NCBI GenBank assembly: GCA_025800385.1
Contig: JAOXRS010000244.1
Coordinates: 172,286-236,285, forward strand
Source of the DNA: Candidatus Albibeggiatoa sp. nov. NOAA
Lineage (GTDB): Bacteria > Pseudomonadota > Gammaproteobacteria > Beggiatoales > Beggiatoaceae
Direction of reading: 5' to 3'
DNA length: 64,000 nt
The position numbers and the translations under genes are program-made. Below are positions 26,836 through 37,368 of this stretch, in pieces (the first letter of the stretch is position 1; each line of letters begins with the position of its first letter). The notes below the pieces were generated by a model, which did no database searches, was not told the DNA's origin, and was given only the letters and a program-made list of their open reading frames with translations.

Positions 26836-29800
26836 CTATTCCTTCCACGCTTCTTCAGGCGCAAACATTTCCTCATATAAATGCAACAATGATGGTAATG
26901 CAATCAAGACCAGAATCGTTGAGAACATCAAACCAAATGAAATCGATGTTGCCATCGGGATCAAGAATTGTGCTTGTAATGAAGTTTCAAATAACAGCGG
27001 TGTTAAACCAAAAATAGTCGTCAACGAGGTTAATAAAACTGCACGTAAACGTTGACAAGCTGCTTCAATCAAAGCCAAACGTACAGGCATTCCAGCTTCT
27101 CGTAAATGGCGGTAAAACGTGACCAATACAATAGAGTCATTTACCACGATACCCGACAAACCGAAAAAGCCAAATAATGACAGAATAGTTAAATCCATCC
27201 CCATCCATAAATGTCCGAAAATCGCACCGACTAAACCAAACGGAATCACACTCATCACGACCAGTGGCCAACCATAGGATGCGAATTGCCACGATAGAAT
27301 CAGATACATCAACATTACGCCTAAAATCAAACCACTTAGCATATCAGCAAAGGTATTGGCTTGATCCGCGGCACGGCCTTCTAATGAGTAATCTAAGCCA
27401 TAACGAGCGGTTAACTCAGGTAAAAACGCAGCTTCCAAGTCCGCTAAAATTTTATTGGCATTGTTCTGTGCTTTATCCACTTCTGCAGACACTTGCACAG
27501 CTAATAATCCCTCTGCATGGCGCAACGCTTCAAAACCACGCTGAGTGCGCACGTCAACGGCACTGGAGAATGGCATACTGTCACCCGTGGGCAATTGAAT
27601 GCTAAAATCTTGCAGTTTAGCTAAGTTATAGCGTTCATCATCAGGAAGCACTACTCGTACTTCAACTTCATCATCACCATCTTGGAAAATCTGCGTTAAG
27701 TAGCCGTCAAAACCTGAGCGTAATTGTTGACTGACGGAGGCGACAGTTAAGCCATAGGCTTCAGCTTGTGGGGTAAGTGAAAAGATCATCTCTTCTTGTC
27801 CATAAGGCAAGTCATCTTCAACTGCCCCCACTCCGGGGTAGGTTTTAAGTTTATTGGCAAATTCAACCACAGCTTCCTTAGCTTTTTGTAAATTATCACC
27901 GTAGAAACGAACTTGAATATCAGTTCCTGGAGGGCCACCTTTTTGTTCAACAATGGTAAAGGATTCTAACCCCGGTACTTTTTGAACCTTTTGTTCCCAT
28001 AAGTTAATAAATTCCCTATTGCGTAATGGGCGACTGTCGGGCGATGTCAGTTCAACCAATAATGAGCCAAATTGATCGCCTGTTTGACCGCCACCACCAC
28101 CTTCCTGCGATATGTTGGTTGCTATACCTAATTTTACGTAGGCCATTTTAATCACATCTTGTTGCACTTCTTTCTCTGTTTCATAGAGCTTTTCTTCAAC
28201 ATGAATTAAAAATTCTTTGACTCGCTCGGGTGAACTACCTGCAACAAAGGTGGCATTACTAATAATAATCTTGCCATCAGGCGATGGGAAAAAGGTGAAA
28301 TTGACACGTCCCCCTGCTAATAAGCCAATGGCTACAAAAAATGAAGCTAAAATACTGGCCACTACAACCCAGCGTAAAGCAATCGCTTTAGTGACTAAAG
28401 GGCGAAAATAGTCATCACGCACATGATTAAACCCATCTTCTAGTTTTTGGCGGAATGGGCTGTTTTTTTCTTTATGTAATTTGTGGAAGCTATGACGTAA
28501 ATGCCCCGGTAAAACAAGAAAACATTCAAATAACGATGCCAGCAACACGCAAATCATCACCAGCGGAATATCAAATAAAATATTGCCCATCACATCGCCA
28601 ATCATCATCAATGGCAAGAAAGCAGAAATTGTAGTCAATGAGGCCGCAGTCACAGGGGCAAGCATACGTTGTGCGCCACCTTCTGCTGCGGATAAAGGAT
28701 TTTCACCTGTTTGGAAATGCGCAAAGCCATCTTCACCGACCACAATTGCATCATCCACAATCACACCCAAAGCCATAATCATCGCGAATAGACTGACCAT
28801 ATTGATACTGCCGCCAGCCACATATAGCACCGCCAGCATACCCATCAATGATATCGGAATGCCCGCCGCGACCCAGAATGCAACACGTCCATTTAAGAAG
28901 ATAAACAATACTGCGACCACTAGCACCAAGCCGCCTAAACCATTTTTGAGCAATAAGTTAATGCGTTCGTCGATGAGTTCCCAAGCTTGATCGTAAACAT
29001 GTAATTTGATGTTACTGGGTAAAAGCGGTTCCGTTTTTTCAAGCCATTGTTGTAAGATTTTCGCAGAGTCTAAAGCATCAGCAGTTTCAGTACGTTGTAA
29101 AGCCAATTCAATTGCAGGCTTGCCTAGATAGGAAATCAGGACTTCACCATCTTGAGGGCGGCGTTCAATGGTGGCAATATCTTCTAATTTGACTAGGCGA
29201 CCATTTCTGTCTGCAATGACAGGTAATTCCGCAAAACCAAATTCATCACGACGTTGTTCAATACTGCGTAATTGGCGGGCGACATCATTTTGTCCGACTG
29301 ATCCCGCGGGAATGTCTTGGCTGAAGTTTCGTACTTGGGCACTGATTTGTTCTAGTGTGAGGCCGAGTTCTTCTAATTTTGCCGATGGGACTTGGATCGC
29401 GATTTCTTCTTCTGGCAGGCCGCTGATTTCAACTTTTGCAATCCCATCTGCGAGTAATTCACGTTCAAATTTTCTGGCAAGTTGGCGCAATTCACTGGGG
29501 TCTTCTGTGCCTGTGATGAGTACCCGTGCAATCGGTTCATAGCGGATAATACGTGAGACTTCAGGTTCTTCGGAGTCTTGGGGTAAGTTTCGTAACAATG
29601 ATATTTTTTCTTTGACTTGATCCAGTGCGACCCCCATGTCTGTGCCTTCATTGTATTCAATGGTGACACTGGAAATCCCACGGGCAGAGGTGGAGTTCAT
29701 TTCTTTGACTCCGTCCAATGTCCTGAGTTCTTGTTCGACTGGGCGCGTGATGGAGTTTTCTACGTCTTCGGCACTTGCGCCTGTCCATACGACACGTACG

Positions 29801-29958
29801 GAGATAATGTCTAGTGCAAAATTGGGGAGAAACTGGGTGTTGAGTTTGGTGAGTGCCCACACGCCGACCATAATCATGATAATCATGAGTAGGTTGGCAG
29901 CAACTTTGTGTTGGGCAAAAACACCAATCAGGTTATTTTGATGTTTGAATTCTTGCAT
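26836..29958 (-). CDS. RND efflux pump inner-membrane permease (AcrB-like)
   Basis: 1040 residues, the size of HAE-type RND permeases. N-terminal FAQHKVAANLLMIIMIMVG, the porter-loop repeats, and the transmembrane proton relay in ALGVIVDDAIVVGED (two Asp, about residue 400) are clear. A second set of helices (LILGVMLMYLILSWQF ... GIVVNDSIVLVTF) completes the 12-helix plan. It would work as a trimer exporting drugs, metals or lipophilic compounds with a membrane-fusion protein and an outer-membrane channel. Neither partner is adjacent: upstream is 232 bases of non-coding DNA and then the TPR gene. Confidence 0.9.
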   Translation of the reverse strand: MQEFKHQNNLIGVFAQHKVAANLLMIIMIMVGVWALTKLNTQFLPNFALDIISVRVVWTGASAEDVENSITRPVEQELRTLDGVKEMNSTSARGISSVTIEYNEGTDMGVALDQVKEKISLLRNLPQDSEEPEVSRIIRYEPIARVLITGTEDPSELRQLARKFERELLADGIAKVEISGLPEEEIAIQVPSAKLEELGLTLEQISAQVRNFSQDIPAGSVGQNDVARQLRSIEQRRDEFGFAELPVIADRNGRLVKLEDIATIERRPQDGEVLISYLGKPAIELALQRTETADALDSAKILQQWLEKTEPLLPSNIKLHVYDQAWELIDERINLLLKNGLGGLVLVVAVLFIFLNGRVAFWVAAGIPISLMGMLAVLYVAGGSINMVSLFAMIMALGVIVDDAIVVGEDGFAHFQTGENPLSAAEGGAQRMLAPVTAASLTTISAFLPLMMIGDVMGNILFDIPLVMICVLLASLFECFLVLPGHLRHSFHKLHKEKNSPFRQKLEDGFNHVRDDYFRPLVTKAIALRWVVVASILASFFVAIGLLAGGRVNFTFFPSPDGKIIISNATFVAGSSPERVKEFLIHVEEKLYETEKEVQQDVIKMAYVKLGIATNISQEGGGGGQTGDQFGSLLVELTSPDSRPLRNREFINLWEQKVQKVPGLESFTIVEQKGGPPGTDIQVRFYGDNLQKAKEAVVEFANKLKTYPGVGAVEDDLPYGQEEMIFSLTPQAEAYGLTVASVSQQLRSGFDGYLTQIFQDGDDEVEVRVVLPDDERYNLAKLQDFSIQLPTGDSMPFSSAVDVRTQRGFEALRHAEGLLAVQVSAEVDKAQNNANKILADLEAAFLPELTARYGLDYSLEGRAADQANTFADMLSGLILGVMLMYLILSWQFASYGWPLVVMSVIPFGLVGAIFGHLWMGMDLTILSLFGFFGLSGIVVNDSIVLVTFYRHLREAGMPVRLALIEAACQRLRAVLLTSLTTIFGLTPLLFETSLQAQFLIPMATSISFGLMFSTILVLIALPSLLHLYEEMFAPEEAWKE

Positions 29959-30190
29959 AATGAATCGTTAATATCATTGAAAGTGGTGATAATACTAAAC
30001 CTTTGTGATGGGGAAATGAAGTGTCTCAGGTTTATGTGTCACAGATATGGGTTGTATGGCCTATTTTAAGTCTGTGCTGATGGTACGTGAAATTGTTGTG
30101 AGTCTGTCGCTACCTGATTTTGAATAAGATGAAATGGATGTAAAGACAGGCATACTTTTATCCATTAAATCCTATGCAAAGCTTAAATAA

Positions 30191-32323
30191 TTAGTCTTGT
30201 TTCGTTGTTTCTTTCGATGTAGCTGTTCGTGCAGCAAGGAAGCACTTAATATAATTCCATTTTACCTGTTGTATATTCGGGTGGTCTTTGCCAAGTGCAT
30301 TGGTAAGAATTTGACTTGATTGTTGATATAACAATAAAGCTTGTTGATATTGGCTTTCAGAACAATATAACCCTGCAAGATTACTAAGGCCAGAAGCATA
30401 ATAGGGATGTTGTTTGCCTAGCACTTGTTCAATTATTTCTAAAGCTTGCTCGTATAAGGGTAGGGCTTGCTCATACTGCTTTTGGGCACGATAGAGTTCT
30501 GCAAGATTGTTAAGACTAGTAGCATAATCAGGATGTTGTTTACCTAGCACTTGTCCACGAATCTCTAATACTTGTTTTAACAGTGGTAAAGCTTGTTGAA
30601 GTTCTCCTTGAGCATTGTATAGTAAAGCAAGATTATTAAGGCTAGAAGCATAATCAGGATGTTGGTTACCTAGTGTTTTTTCAAAGATTTTTATGCCTTG
30701 TTGAAATAGTGGTAAAGCTTGCTCATACTCTCCTTGAGATTTATATAGACTCGCTATATGGCTGAGGGTGGTGGCATAAGATGAGTGTTGTGTACCCAAT
30801 ACTTGCTTAACTATTTCTAACGCTTGCTGATATATAGGTAATGCCTGTTCATACTGCCCTTGAGTATGGTAAATTTGTGCAAGATTATTGAGATTAGCAG
30901 CATAAGATAGATGTTGCTTACCTAATACTTGCTCTCGAATCTCTAATGCTTGCTGGTATAAAGTCAAGGCTAATTTATATTTACCTTGAGATTTATATAT
31001 CTTTGCAAGATGATTGAGAGTGGTGGCATAATTAGGATGTTGCTTACCTAATACTTGTTCTTGAATTCTTAATGACTGTTGGAGTAGTGGCAAAGCTAAT
31101 TCATAATTGCCTTGGATATCATGTACACCTGCGATATTGTTGAGAGTGGTGGCATAATTAGGGTGTTGCTTACCTAATACTTGCTCTCGAATTTGTAAGG
31201 TTTGTTGGAATAATGGCAAAGCTAATTCATAATTACCTTGAGTATAATACAAACCTGCAAGATATGAGAGGCTGCTAGCATAGCTAGGATGTTGTGTGCC
31301 TAGGACTGTCTCAAAAGTTTTAATAGCTTGCTGGAATAATGGTAAAGCTTGATTGTATTGACCTTGAGTGTAATATACACTTGCGATAGCGGTGGTAACA
31401 GTAGCATATTCAGAGTGTTGTTTACCTAATTCTTGTTCGACTATTTTCAAAGCTTGCTGCAACAATGGTAAAGCTTGATTGTATTGGCCTTGGGATTTAT
31501 ATATTCCTGCAAGATTATTGAGGCTGGCGGCATAAGATATATGTTGTTTACCTAATACTTGTTCTCGGATATTTAAGGCTTGTTGGTATAAAGGTAAGGC
31601 TTGTTTATATAGACCTGCATCATGAAATTGAGAACCTGCTTCATTTAACAATATAGCTTTTTCTTTCTCATATCCTTTTGGTAATAACTCGGCTGCTTGC
31701 TGGTAATATTTTCCTGCTTGAGCATAGTGTAATTGAGTGCCTGCAATATACCCTTTTTGCACCATAATATTGGCTGATGAAATTTGTCTTTTCTCTCTGG
31801 CTTGCTTGGCTTTTTGTTCTGCTTCTAATAATTGTGCAATTGCAGCTTGTTCCTGCTCAAATGCTTTTTGTAACCACTCATCTGCTTTAGCAAAATCAAC
31901 CTCTACATTATTGCCGTTTTCATCTTTACCCTCTATCAACTGCCATGCTTTCTGTAAATACTGCGTAACAATAGGATCATCCGATATTTCCAACATTTTG
32001 GCATTGTCTAACAACTTTTTATAATTTTGGGCAATCTCTCTTAATTTATTATCCAATTCGTATCGGGGTACTTGATTCTGCTGCAAAATAGTAAAGAAAT
32101 TATTGAGCGCACCATCCGTCACACCTAAATCCGCAGCATATTGAGCAAATAACGTAGGGGGAATACCATAATGATGTGTACTGTTATCGATTACGTTCCT
32201 ATTACCTGTATTAATAATAGGCTTACTGCCTTGCGCTGCATCCTGCTTAATCTCCGTATCAGCAAAACCATGAACCTGTAAACTCACCATACACAATAAC
32301 AAGATGGCATACTGTAATAACAT
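30191..32323 (-). CDS. Exported TPR protein with 11 kinesin-light-chain-type repeats
   Basis: 710 residues. A signal peptide (LLQYAILLLCMVSLQVHGFA) precedes a short Asn-rich stretch (KPIINTGNRNVIDNST), then a helical region to about 190. Eleven tandem 42-residue TPRs follow (about 215-690), each with LGKQHPxYAxxLNNLA-type loops (TPR_12/kinesin light chain class). It is probably a periplasmic or surface scaffold for protein binding. The ATG overlaps the stop of the small membrane protein gene upstream by one base, and the Asn-rich motif is shared with that protein. Repeat units are very similar at the DNA level, so copy number may vary between strains. Confidence 0.88.
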   Translation of the reverse strand: MLLQYAILLLCMVSLQVHGFADTEIKQDAAQGSKPIINTGNRNVIDNSTHHYGIPPTLFAQYAADLGVTDGALNNFFTILQQNQVPRYELDNKLREIAQNYKKLLDNAKMLEISDDPIVTQYLQKAWQLIEGKDENGNNVEVDFAKADEWLQKAFEQEQAAIAQLLEAEQKAKQAREKRQISSANIMVQKGYIAGTQLHYAQAGKYYQQAAELLPKGYEKEKAILLNEAGSQFHDAGLYKQALPLYQQALNIREQVLGKQHISYAASLNNLAGIYKSQGQYNQALPLLQQALKIVEQELGKQHSEYATVTTAIASVYYTQGQYNQALPLFQQAIKTFETVLGTQHPSYASSLSYLAGLYYTQGNYELALPLFQQTLQIREQVLGKQHPNYATTLNNIAGVHDIQGNYELALPLLQQSLRIQEQVLGKQHPNYATTLNHLAKIYKSQGKYKLALTLYQQALEIREQVLGKQHLSYAANLNNLAQIYHTQGQYEQALPIYQQALEIVKQVLGTQHSSYATTLSHIASLYKSQGEYEQALPLFQQGIKIFEKTLGNQHPDYASSLNNLALLYNAQGELQQALPLLKQVLEIRGQVLGKQHPDYATSLNNLAELYRAQKQYEQALPLYEQALEIIEQVLGKQHPYYASGLSNLAGLYCSESQYQQALLLYQQSSQILTNALGKDHPNIQQVKWNYIKCFLAARTATSKETTKQD

Positions 32324-32392
32324 TACTTCACCTCCTTAACTGTGGTACTGTTATCAAGCGTATTATCATTACCCGTATTGATTATAGGCTTA
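32178..32392. repeat. 48-base imperfect direct duplication across the TPR/membrane-protein junction
   Basis: Bases 32178-32225 (in the TPR gene) and 32345-32392 (end of the membrane-protein gene) align without gaps, both beginning GTACTGTTATC and ending ATAGGCTTA, with most intervening positions matching. Both encode the IINTGNxN motif on the minus strand. It looks like an internal duplication 167 bases apart. Confidence 0.7.
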
Positions 32393-32625
32393 TCATCATA
32401 AGCAGTTTGGACAATTGTCTGATTACCAAAACCACTTAAAATCAACATTAGAAAAATAAAGATAATGGCTAATAAACCCCATATCCCATACTTTAACCAA
32501 GCAGAATGATTCGACTCAACACCATGATAATGATTCGATATATGCTGTTGATTATGGTCGCCAATCGTAATATTGGACTCAGCAACATTGCCACCCACGT
32601 TAACTGCTTGTTTCTCTCCCATCAC
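32323..32625 (-). CDS. Small single-pass membrane protein with GNV/GDHN motif, partner of the TPR protein
   Basis: 100 residues, not a named family. The N-terminal soluble part has VNVGGNVAESNITIGDHNQ, a pattern like the short Gly-Asn strand repeats found next to effector domains in bacterial conflict systems. One membrane helix follows (about 46-67, GIWGLLAIIFIFLMLILSGF). The C-terminus carries KPIINTGNDNTLDNST, nearly the same as the N-terminus of the mature TPR protein. The stop overlaps the TPR start (TAATG), so the two are coupled. Function is unknown; a cytoplasm-to-periplasm anchor for the TPR protein is an inference. Confidence 0.7.
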   Translation of the reverse strand: MMGEKQAVNVGGNVAESNITIGDHNQQHISNHYHGVESNHSAWLKYGIWGLLAIIFIFLMLILSGFGNQTIVQTAYDDKPIINTGNDNTLDNSTTVKEVK

Positions 32626-32788
32626 ATAACCTCATTACTCAATCCATAACAATCATGACATACCAAAACACCCTATATTGCAAGTGATTTTTAATACGTA
32701 TATTGGCCATAAAATCCATATCCCGAAAATCTCTGGGTTCGAACTTTGTTAAAATAGCCGCCACTCCTCTTTGCAAAAAAATAGCTTC

Positions 32789-35614
32789 ATGGACAAAATT
32801 TCCCTACGTGGTGTCAAAACCCACAACCTGAAAAATATTGACTTAGAATTACCGCGCGACAAACTGATTGTAATCACTGGGCTTTCGGGTTCAGGTAAAT
32901 CCTCACTGGCCTTTGATACAATTTACGCAGAAGGGCAACGCCGCTATGTTGAATCCCTTTCAGCTTATGCTCGGCAATTTTTATCCATGATGGAAAAGCC
33001 AGATGTAGAGCACATTGAAGGCTTATCACCCGCGATTTCAATCGAACAAAAATCCACCTCGCATAATCCCCGTTCCACTGTCGGCACAGTCACTGAAATT
33101 CACGATTATTTGCGTTTGCTGTATGCCCGTGTTGGTACGCCAAAATGCCCAGAACATGACATCACTTTAGAAGCCCAAACCATCAGCCAAATGGTGGATC
33201 AAGTCTTAGAGTTGCCAGAAGACACCCGCTTGATGTTACTTGCACCCGTGGTCAAAAATCGCAAAGGCGAACACGTTCAGCTTTTAGAATCGCTACAAGC
33301 ACAAGGCTTTATCCGTGCAATGATCGATGGCGAAGTGGTGGAATTAGACGATGCGCCCAAACTCGATTTACGCAAAAAACACACAATCGAAGTCGTGGTT
33401 GATCGGTTTAAAGTACGCGAAGACTTAAAATTACGTTTAGCCGAATCTTTTGAAACAGCACTCAATTTAGGCGATGGCATTGTCAAAGTTGCATTTATGC
33501 AAGATTTAGAAAAAGAACCGCTGTTATTTTCAGCAAAATTTGCTTGCCCTATCTGTAATTACAGCTTAACCGAACTTGAACCACGGATTTTCTCTTTTAA
33601 CAGTCCGATGGGTGCGTGCCCTGAATGTGATGGCTTGGGTATTAATCAATTTTTCGATCCAGATAAGATTATCGTTGATAGCAAGTTAAGCTTAACAAAA
33701 GGCGCGATTAGAGGCTGGGATAGTAAAACCGCTTATTATTTTCAAATGTTACAAGCTTTAGGTGCACATTATCAATTCGATTTAGAACAGTCTTTTGCTG
33801 ATTTAACCGATGAAATTCAACATATTATTTTATATGGTAGCGGCACAGAAGAAATTAAGTTCATGTATAAAAATGATAAAGGAATGCAATATGTCAAAGT
33901 TAAACCCTTTGAAGGTGTGATTCCCAATATGCAACGCCGTTATCGAGAAACTGATTCCCAAGCGGTGCGCGAAGAATTATTAAAATACATGAGTCATAAG
34001 CCTTGTGAAAGTTGTGGTGGCACGCGATTGAATGAATCAGCTCGTCATGTGTTTGTTGAAGGTCAAAGCCTGCCAGACATCAATAAATTGTCGATTAAGC
34101 ATAGTTTTGAATTTTTCAATAATCTGCATTTAGAGGGCAAAAAAGCAGAAATCGGCAAAAAAATCATTTTAGAGATTCAGCAACGGCTTGGTTTTTTAGT
34201 TAATGTGGGCTTGGATTATCTGAGCTTAGACCGTAGTGCGGATACGTTATCAGGTGGTGAGGCGCAACGGATTCGCTTGGCCAGTCAAATTGGTGCAGGC
34301 TTAGTCGGTGTAATGTATGTATTAGATGAACCGTCGATCGGCTTACATCAACGAGACAACGAGCGTTTGCTTAAAACACTATTTCATCTGCGCGATTTGG
34401 GTAATACAGTGATTGTGGTCGAACATGATGAAGATGCGATTCGCAGTGCAGATCATATTGTCGATATTGGTATTGGTGCGGGCGTGCATGGTGGTCGCGT
34501 GGTGGCACAAGGCACGGTGAAACAAATTATCAAAAATAAAGAGTCGCTAACAGCACAATATTTATCAGGTAAACAACAGATTGAAATCCCCAAACAACGC
34601 CAGCCATTCGATGCCAAGAAAGTGATTAAATTGAAAGGGGCAACGGGCAATAACTTAAAATCGGTTGATTTAGAGATTCCCGTTGGTTTATTGACTTGTG
34701 TCACAGGGGTTTCAGGTTCTGGAAAATCTACTTTAATCAATGACACTTTGTATCCATTGGTTGCCAACAATTTAAATCGCGCTAGCTTAGATGTTGCACC
34801 AAACAAAGGCATTGAAAACCTAGATTTGCTCGATAAAGTGGTCGATGTGGATCAAAGTCCTATCGGTCGTACCCCGCGTTCAAATCCAGCAACTTATACA
34901 GGCATTTTGACCCCAATTCGAGAGCTATTTGCAGGCACACAAGAGGCACGTTCTCGTGGTTACAAGCAAGGACGATTTTCATTTAACGTGAAGGGTGGAC
35001 GTTGTGAAGCTTGCCAAGGTGATGGCGTGATTAAAGTCGAAATGCACTTTTTACCTGATGTGTATGTGACGTGTGATGTGTGCAAAGGACAGCGTTATAA
35101 CCGTGAAACCTTGGAAATTGAATATAAGGGCAAAAATATTTACGAAGTGCTGAATATGACCGTGGAAGATGCACTGGTGTTTTTTGATGCGATTCCTGTG
35201 CTTAAGCGTAAATTACAAACTTTGATGGATGTGGGATTATCATATATTCGTTTAGGGCAAAATTCCGTAACTTTGTCTGGTGGTGAGGCACAACGGGTTA
35301 AATTAGCTAAGGAATTATCAAAACGTGATACGGGCAAGACTTTATATATTTTAGATGAACCGACGACTGGGCTTCATTTTCACGATATTGCACAGTTATT
35401 GAAAGTTTTGCATCGCTTACGTGAGCATGGCAATACAATTGTGGTGATTGAACATAATTTGGATGTGATTAAAACTGCAGACTGGATTGTGGATTTAGGT
35501 GTGGAAGGTGGTCAAGGCGGCGGTGAAATTATCGCAACGGGTACGCCTGAGCAAGTAGCTGAAAATGAGATTTCACATACAGGGCGGTTTTTGCAGAAAT
35601 TACTATGTGATTAA
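32789..35614 (+). CDS. uvrA: Excinuclease ABC subunit A
   Basis: 941 residues. Two ABC ATPase modules with Walker [20 protein letters not shown] and [17 protein letters not shown], signature [12 protein letters not shown] and [12 protein letters not shown], and two zinc modules (CPIC/CPEC and CEAC/CDVC). It is the damage sensor of nucleotide excision repair. The ATG at 32789 gives the family start [19 protein letters not shown]; a TTG at 32771 is less likely. The 3' end overlaps the convergent LRR gene by 4 bases, and a degenerate copy of this 3' end lies beyond that gene (37196-37264). Confidence 0.98.
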   Translation: MDKISLRGVKTHNLKNIDLELPRDKLIVITGLSGSGKSSLAFDTIYAEGQRRYVESLSAYARQFLSMMEKPDVEHIEGLSPAISIEQKSTSHNPRSTVGTVTEIHDYLRLLYARVGTPKCPEHDITLEAQTISQMVDQVLELPEDTRLMLLAPVVKNRKGEHVQLLESLQAQGFIRAMIDGEVVELDDAPKLDLRKKHTIEVVVDRFKVREDLKLRLAESFETALNLGDGIVKVAFMQDLEKEPLLFSAKFACPICNYSLTELEPRIFSFNSPMGACPECDGLGINQFFDPDKIIVDSKLSLTKGAIRGWDSKTAYYFQMLQALGAHYQFDLEQSFADLTDEIQHIILYGSGTEEIKFMYKNDKGMQYVKVKPFEGVIPNMQRRYRETDSQAVREELLKYMSHKPCESCGGTRLNESARHVFVEGQSLPDINKLSIKHSFEFFNNLHLEGKKAEIGKKIILEIQQRLGFLVNVGLDYLSLDRSADTLSGGEAQRIRLASQIGAGLVGVMYVLDEPSIGLHQRDNERLLKTLFHLRDLGNTVIVVEHDEDAIRSADHIVDIGIGAGVHGGRVVAQGTVKQIIKNKESLTAQYLSGKQQIEIPKQRQPFDAKKVIKLKGATGNNLKSVDLEIPVGLLTCVTGVSGSGKSTLINDTLYPLVANNLNRASLDVAPNKGIENLDLLDKVVDVDQSPIGRTPRSNPATYTGILTPIRELFAGTQEARSRGYKQGRFSFNVKGGRCEACQGDGVIKVEMHFLPDVYVTCDVCKGQRYNRETLEIEYKGKNIYEVLNMTVEDALVFFDAIPVLKRKLQTLMDVGLSYIRLGQNSVTLSGGEAQRVKLAKELSKRDTGKTLYILDEPTTGLHFHDIAQLLKVLHRLREHGNTIVVIEHNLDVIKTADWIVDLGVEGGQGGGEIIATGTPEQVAENEISHTGRFLQKLLCD

Positions 35615-37113
35615 CAACTTTCATCCTTTGATTTAAAATAGAGATTAATTGCCTCATTGCCTTCATTAATAATACTCAATGGTGGCTCAACAATGGGGCA
35701 GTCATAACATGTCAGGTATCCATCCTGTTCAAAAAATGAAACCAAGCTTTTTAAACTAGTAATAGGGTTTTTCTGTAGTTCTATATTATCTAATTTAGTC
35801 AAATGGGTTAAAGTAGAAATATCTTTGAGTTGGTTATCCCGTATGTCTAAATGGGTCAATTGGGTAAGTTGTATTAAATAGGAGATGTCTTTTAGCTGAT
35901 TATAGCTTAAATCTAAATAAGTAAGTTTTGTTAAGTTTTTTAAAGATGATACATCACTAATATAGTTATCACTTAGCTCTAAACTAGTTAGTGTAGTTAA
36001 ATTTTCTAAAGGCGAAATATCACTGATAAAATTATTTGTTAAGTGTAATGCTACTAGATTTTTTAATACTTGTAAGGGCTTTATATCGTCTAATTGGTTA
36101 CAGTCTAAATCCAAGCAAATAAGATTAGTTAAATTAGATAAACAGCCAATATCAATGATTTGATGATTATAACCCAGCCATAATGAGTTTAGGCTTGTCA
36201 GATTGGTTAGTGGAGAAATGTCTGCTATTTTGTTAAAACGAAGGGATAGAGATGTTAGCTGATATAAATTGGATAATATTGATATGTCTGTTAATTTATT
36301 AGCTCCCAAATCTAGAGATGTTAAATTTGTTAAACTTTGTAGAGATGATATATCGAGTATTCGGTTTTTATGTATGTTAAGTTCGGCAAGTTGACTTAAT
36401 CCACTTAAAGCTGAAATATCTACTAATTGATTATTTCCTAGAGATAAGCTAGTGAGCTGTTTTAAGTTAGTTAAAGCAGATATATCACTGATTATATTTC
36501 CTGATAAGTTTAAATTAGTTAACTGAGTTAGTCTAGCCAATGGTGATATGTCAGTTATACAGTTTTGGGATAATTCTAAATATGTGAGTTTTGTTAAATT
36601 TTCCAAACCAGCAGTATTGCTTAGCCGATTTCCGATGAGCATCAAAACTTTAAGGTTTACTAGATTTTTTAGTGATGATATATCATTTACCCTATTCTCC
36701 ATTAGCACTAATATTTTAAGTTTAGCTAATTTTTTTAGAGGCGATATATCACTTAATGGACTCAATACTATAAATATAGTAGATAGCTGGGTTAATTCGC
36801 TTAATGGTGTGATATCTGAGATTTGCTGCCCACTAATAGATAGTTTTCTTAAAGATTTTAAGCGAGAAAATGCCTTAGGTAATGAAGATAATGTATTTGG
36901 ATTACCTTGATTTTGACTATCAAAATATTTGAACTTGCCTTTTTTCTCATCCCATTCAGGATACTGATTGCTTAAAACTAATGTTTCAAGCCAATCTAAC
37001 TCAAATAGTTCAGCAGGTAATTCCGTCAAACCACAATTATTTAAGTCCAAAATTGTTAAGCGTTTTTCTTTAGCTTCAGCAATTAATTGCAATGCAGTTT
37101 GAGCTTTAGGCAT
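35611..37113 (-). CDS. Leucine-rich repeat protein with Roco-type C-terminal linker
   Basis: 500 residues, no signal peptide. After an N-terminal LPAELF-type LRR and a cap (to about 90), 17 tandem 22-residue units of the form LTxLxLxxNxIxDISPLxxL run to about 465. The last segment, [20 protein letters not shown], matches the linker that joins LRRs to the Roc GTPase in Roco proteins, but the protein ends 6 residues later with no Roc or COR domain. It may be a truncated Roco remnant or an LRR-only binding protein. The 3' end overlaps uvrA by 4 bases on the opposite strand. Gene is very AT-rich compared with uvrA. Confidence 0.85.
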   Translation of the reverse strand: MPKAQTALQLIAEAKEKRLTILDLNNCGLTELPAELFELDWLETLVLSNQYPEWDEKKGKFKYFDSQNQGNPNTLSSLPKAFSRLKSLRKLSISGQQISDITPLSELTQLSTIFIVLSPLSDISPLKKLAKLKILVLMENRVNDISSLKNLVNLKVLMLIGNRLSNTAGLENLTKLTYLELSQNCITDISPLARLTQLTNLNLSGNIISDISALTNLKQLTSLSLGNNQLVDISALSGLSQLAELNIHKNRILDISSLQSLTNLTSLDLGANKLTDISILSNLYQLTSLSLRFNKIADISPLTNLTSLNSLWLGYNHQIIDIGCLSNLTNLICLDLDCNQLDDIKPLQVLKNLVALHLTNNFISDISPLENLTTLTSLELSDNYISDVSSLKNLTKLTYLDLSYNQLKDISYLIQLTQLTHLDIRDNQLKDISTLTHLTKLDNIELQKNPITSLKSLVSFFEQDGYLTCYDCPIVEPPLSIINEGNEAINLYFKSKDESC

Positions 37114-37195
37114 GATATATTCTATTTTTCTAATAAAATGGAATTAATCATAGGCAGAATATAGAAAATATACTGATATTTCAAACTTAAATATA

Positions 37196-37264
37196 AATAT
37201 TAACTTGGATATAATTAAAAATGTGAACTGGATTGTGGATTTAGATAAGGGAGTGGAAGGTTAA
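37196..37264 (+). pseudogene. Decayed duplicate of the uvrA 3' end
   Basis: Read on the plus strand, this stretch encodes NINLDIIKNVNWIVDLDKGV then EG-stop; uvrA at 35456-35512 encodes [19 protein letters not shown]. Eighteen bases are identical (ACTGGATTGTGGATTTAG at 37227-37244 and 35481-35498), and the alignment holds for about 60 bases. It has the same orientation as uvrA and lies on the other side of the LRR gene, so uvrA 3' sequence brackets that gene. I read it as the scar of an insertion with duplication or recombination. Confidence 0.8.
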
Positions 37265-37293
37265 TTAATAAAGTGCTTATAAATTTGAGGTAT

Positions 37294-37332
37294 TAAAAAA
37301 GCCCCTAAGATTATTCTCAGAGGCTCTTTTAA
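37294..37332 (-). terminator. Rho-independent terminator of the Bax-inhibitor-1 gene
   Basis: On the minus strand, AAAAGAGCCTCTGAGA pairs with TCTTAGGGGCTTTTTT across a short loop, ending in a T-run, 37 bases after the stop. It could also work in the other direction. Confidence 0.75.
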
Positions 37333-37368
37333 GTTTATAGACTATTTACAGTTTATCTAACTGAGTCG

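Noticed and set aside
28583..28990. 135-codon open frame on the plus strand opposite the RND permease
   Set aside because: Antisense shadow of a strongly conserved gene with no own signals.
30214..31690. Periodic 126-base DNA repeats as a non-coding array
   Set aside because: They are codon-level copies of 42-residue TPR units in an open frame.
32735..32744. GGGTTCGAAC, like a tRNA T-loop
   Set aside because: No acceptor or anticodon stem can be formed around it; it lies in the uvrA leader.
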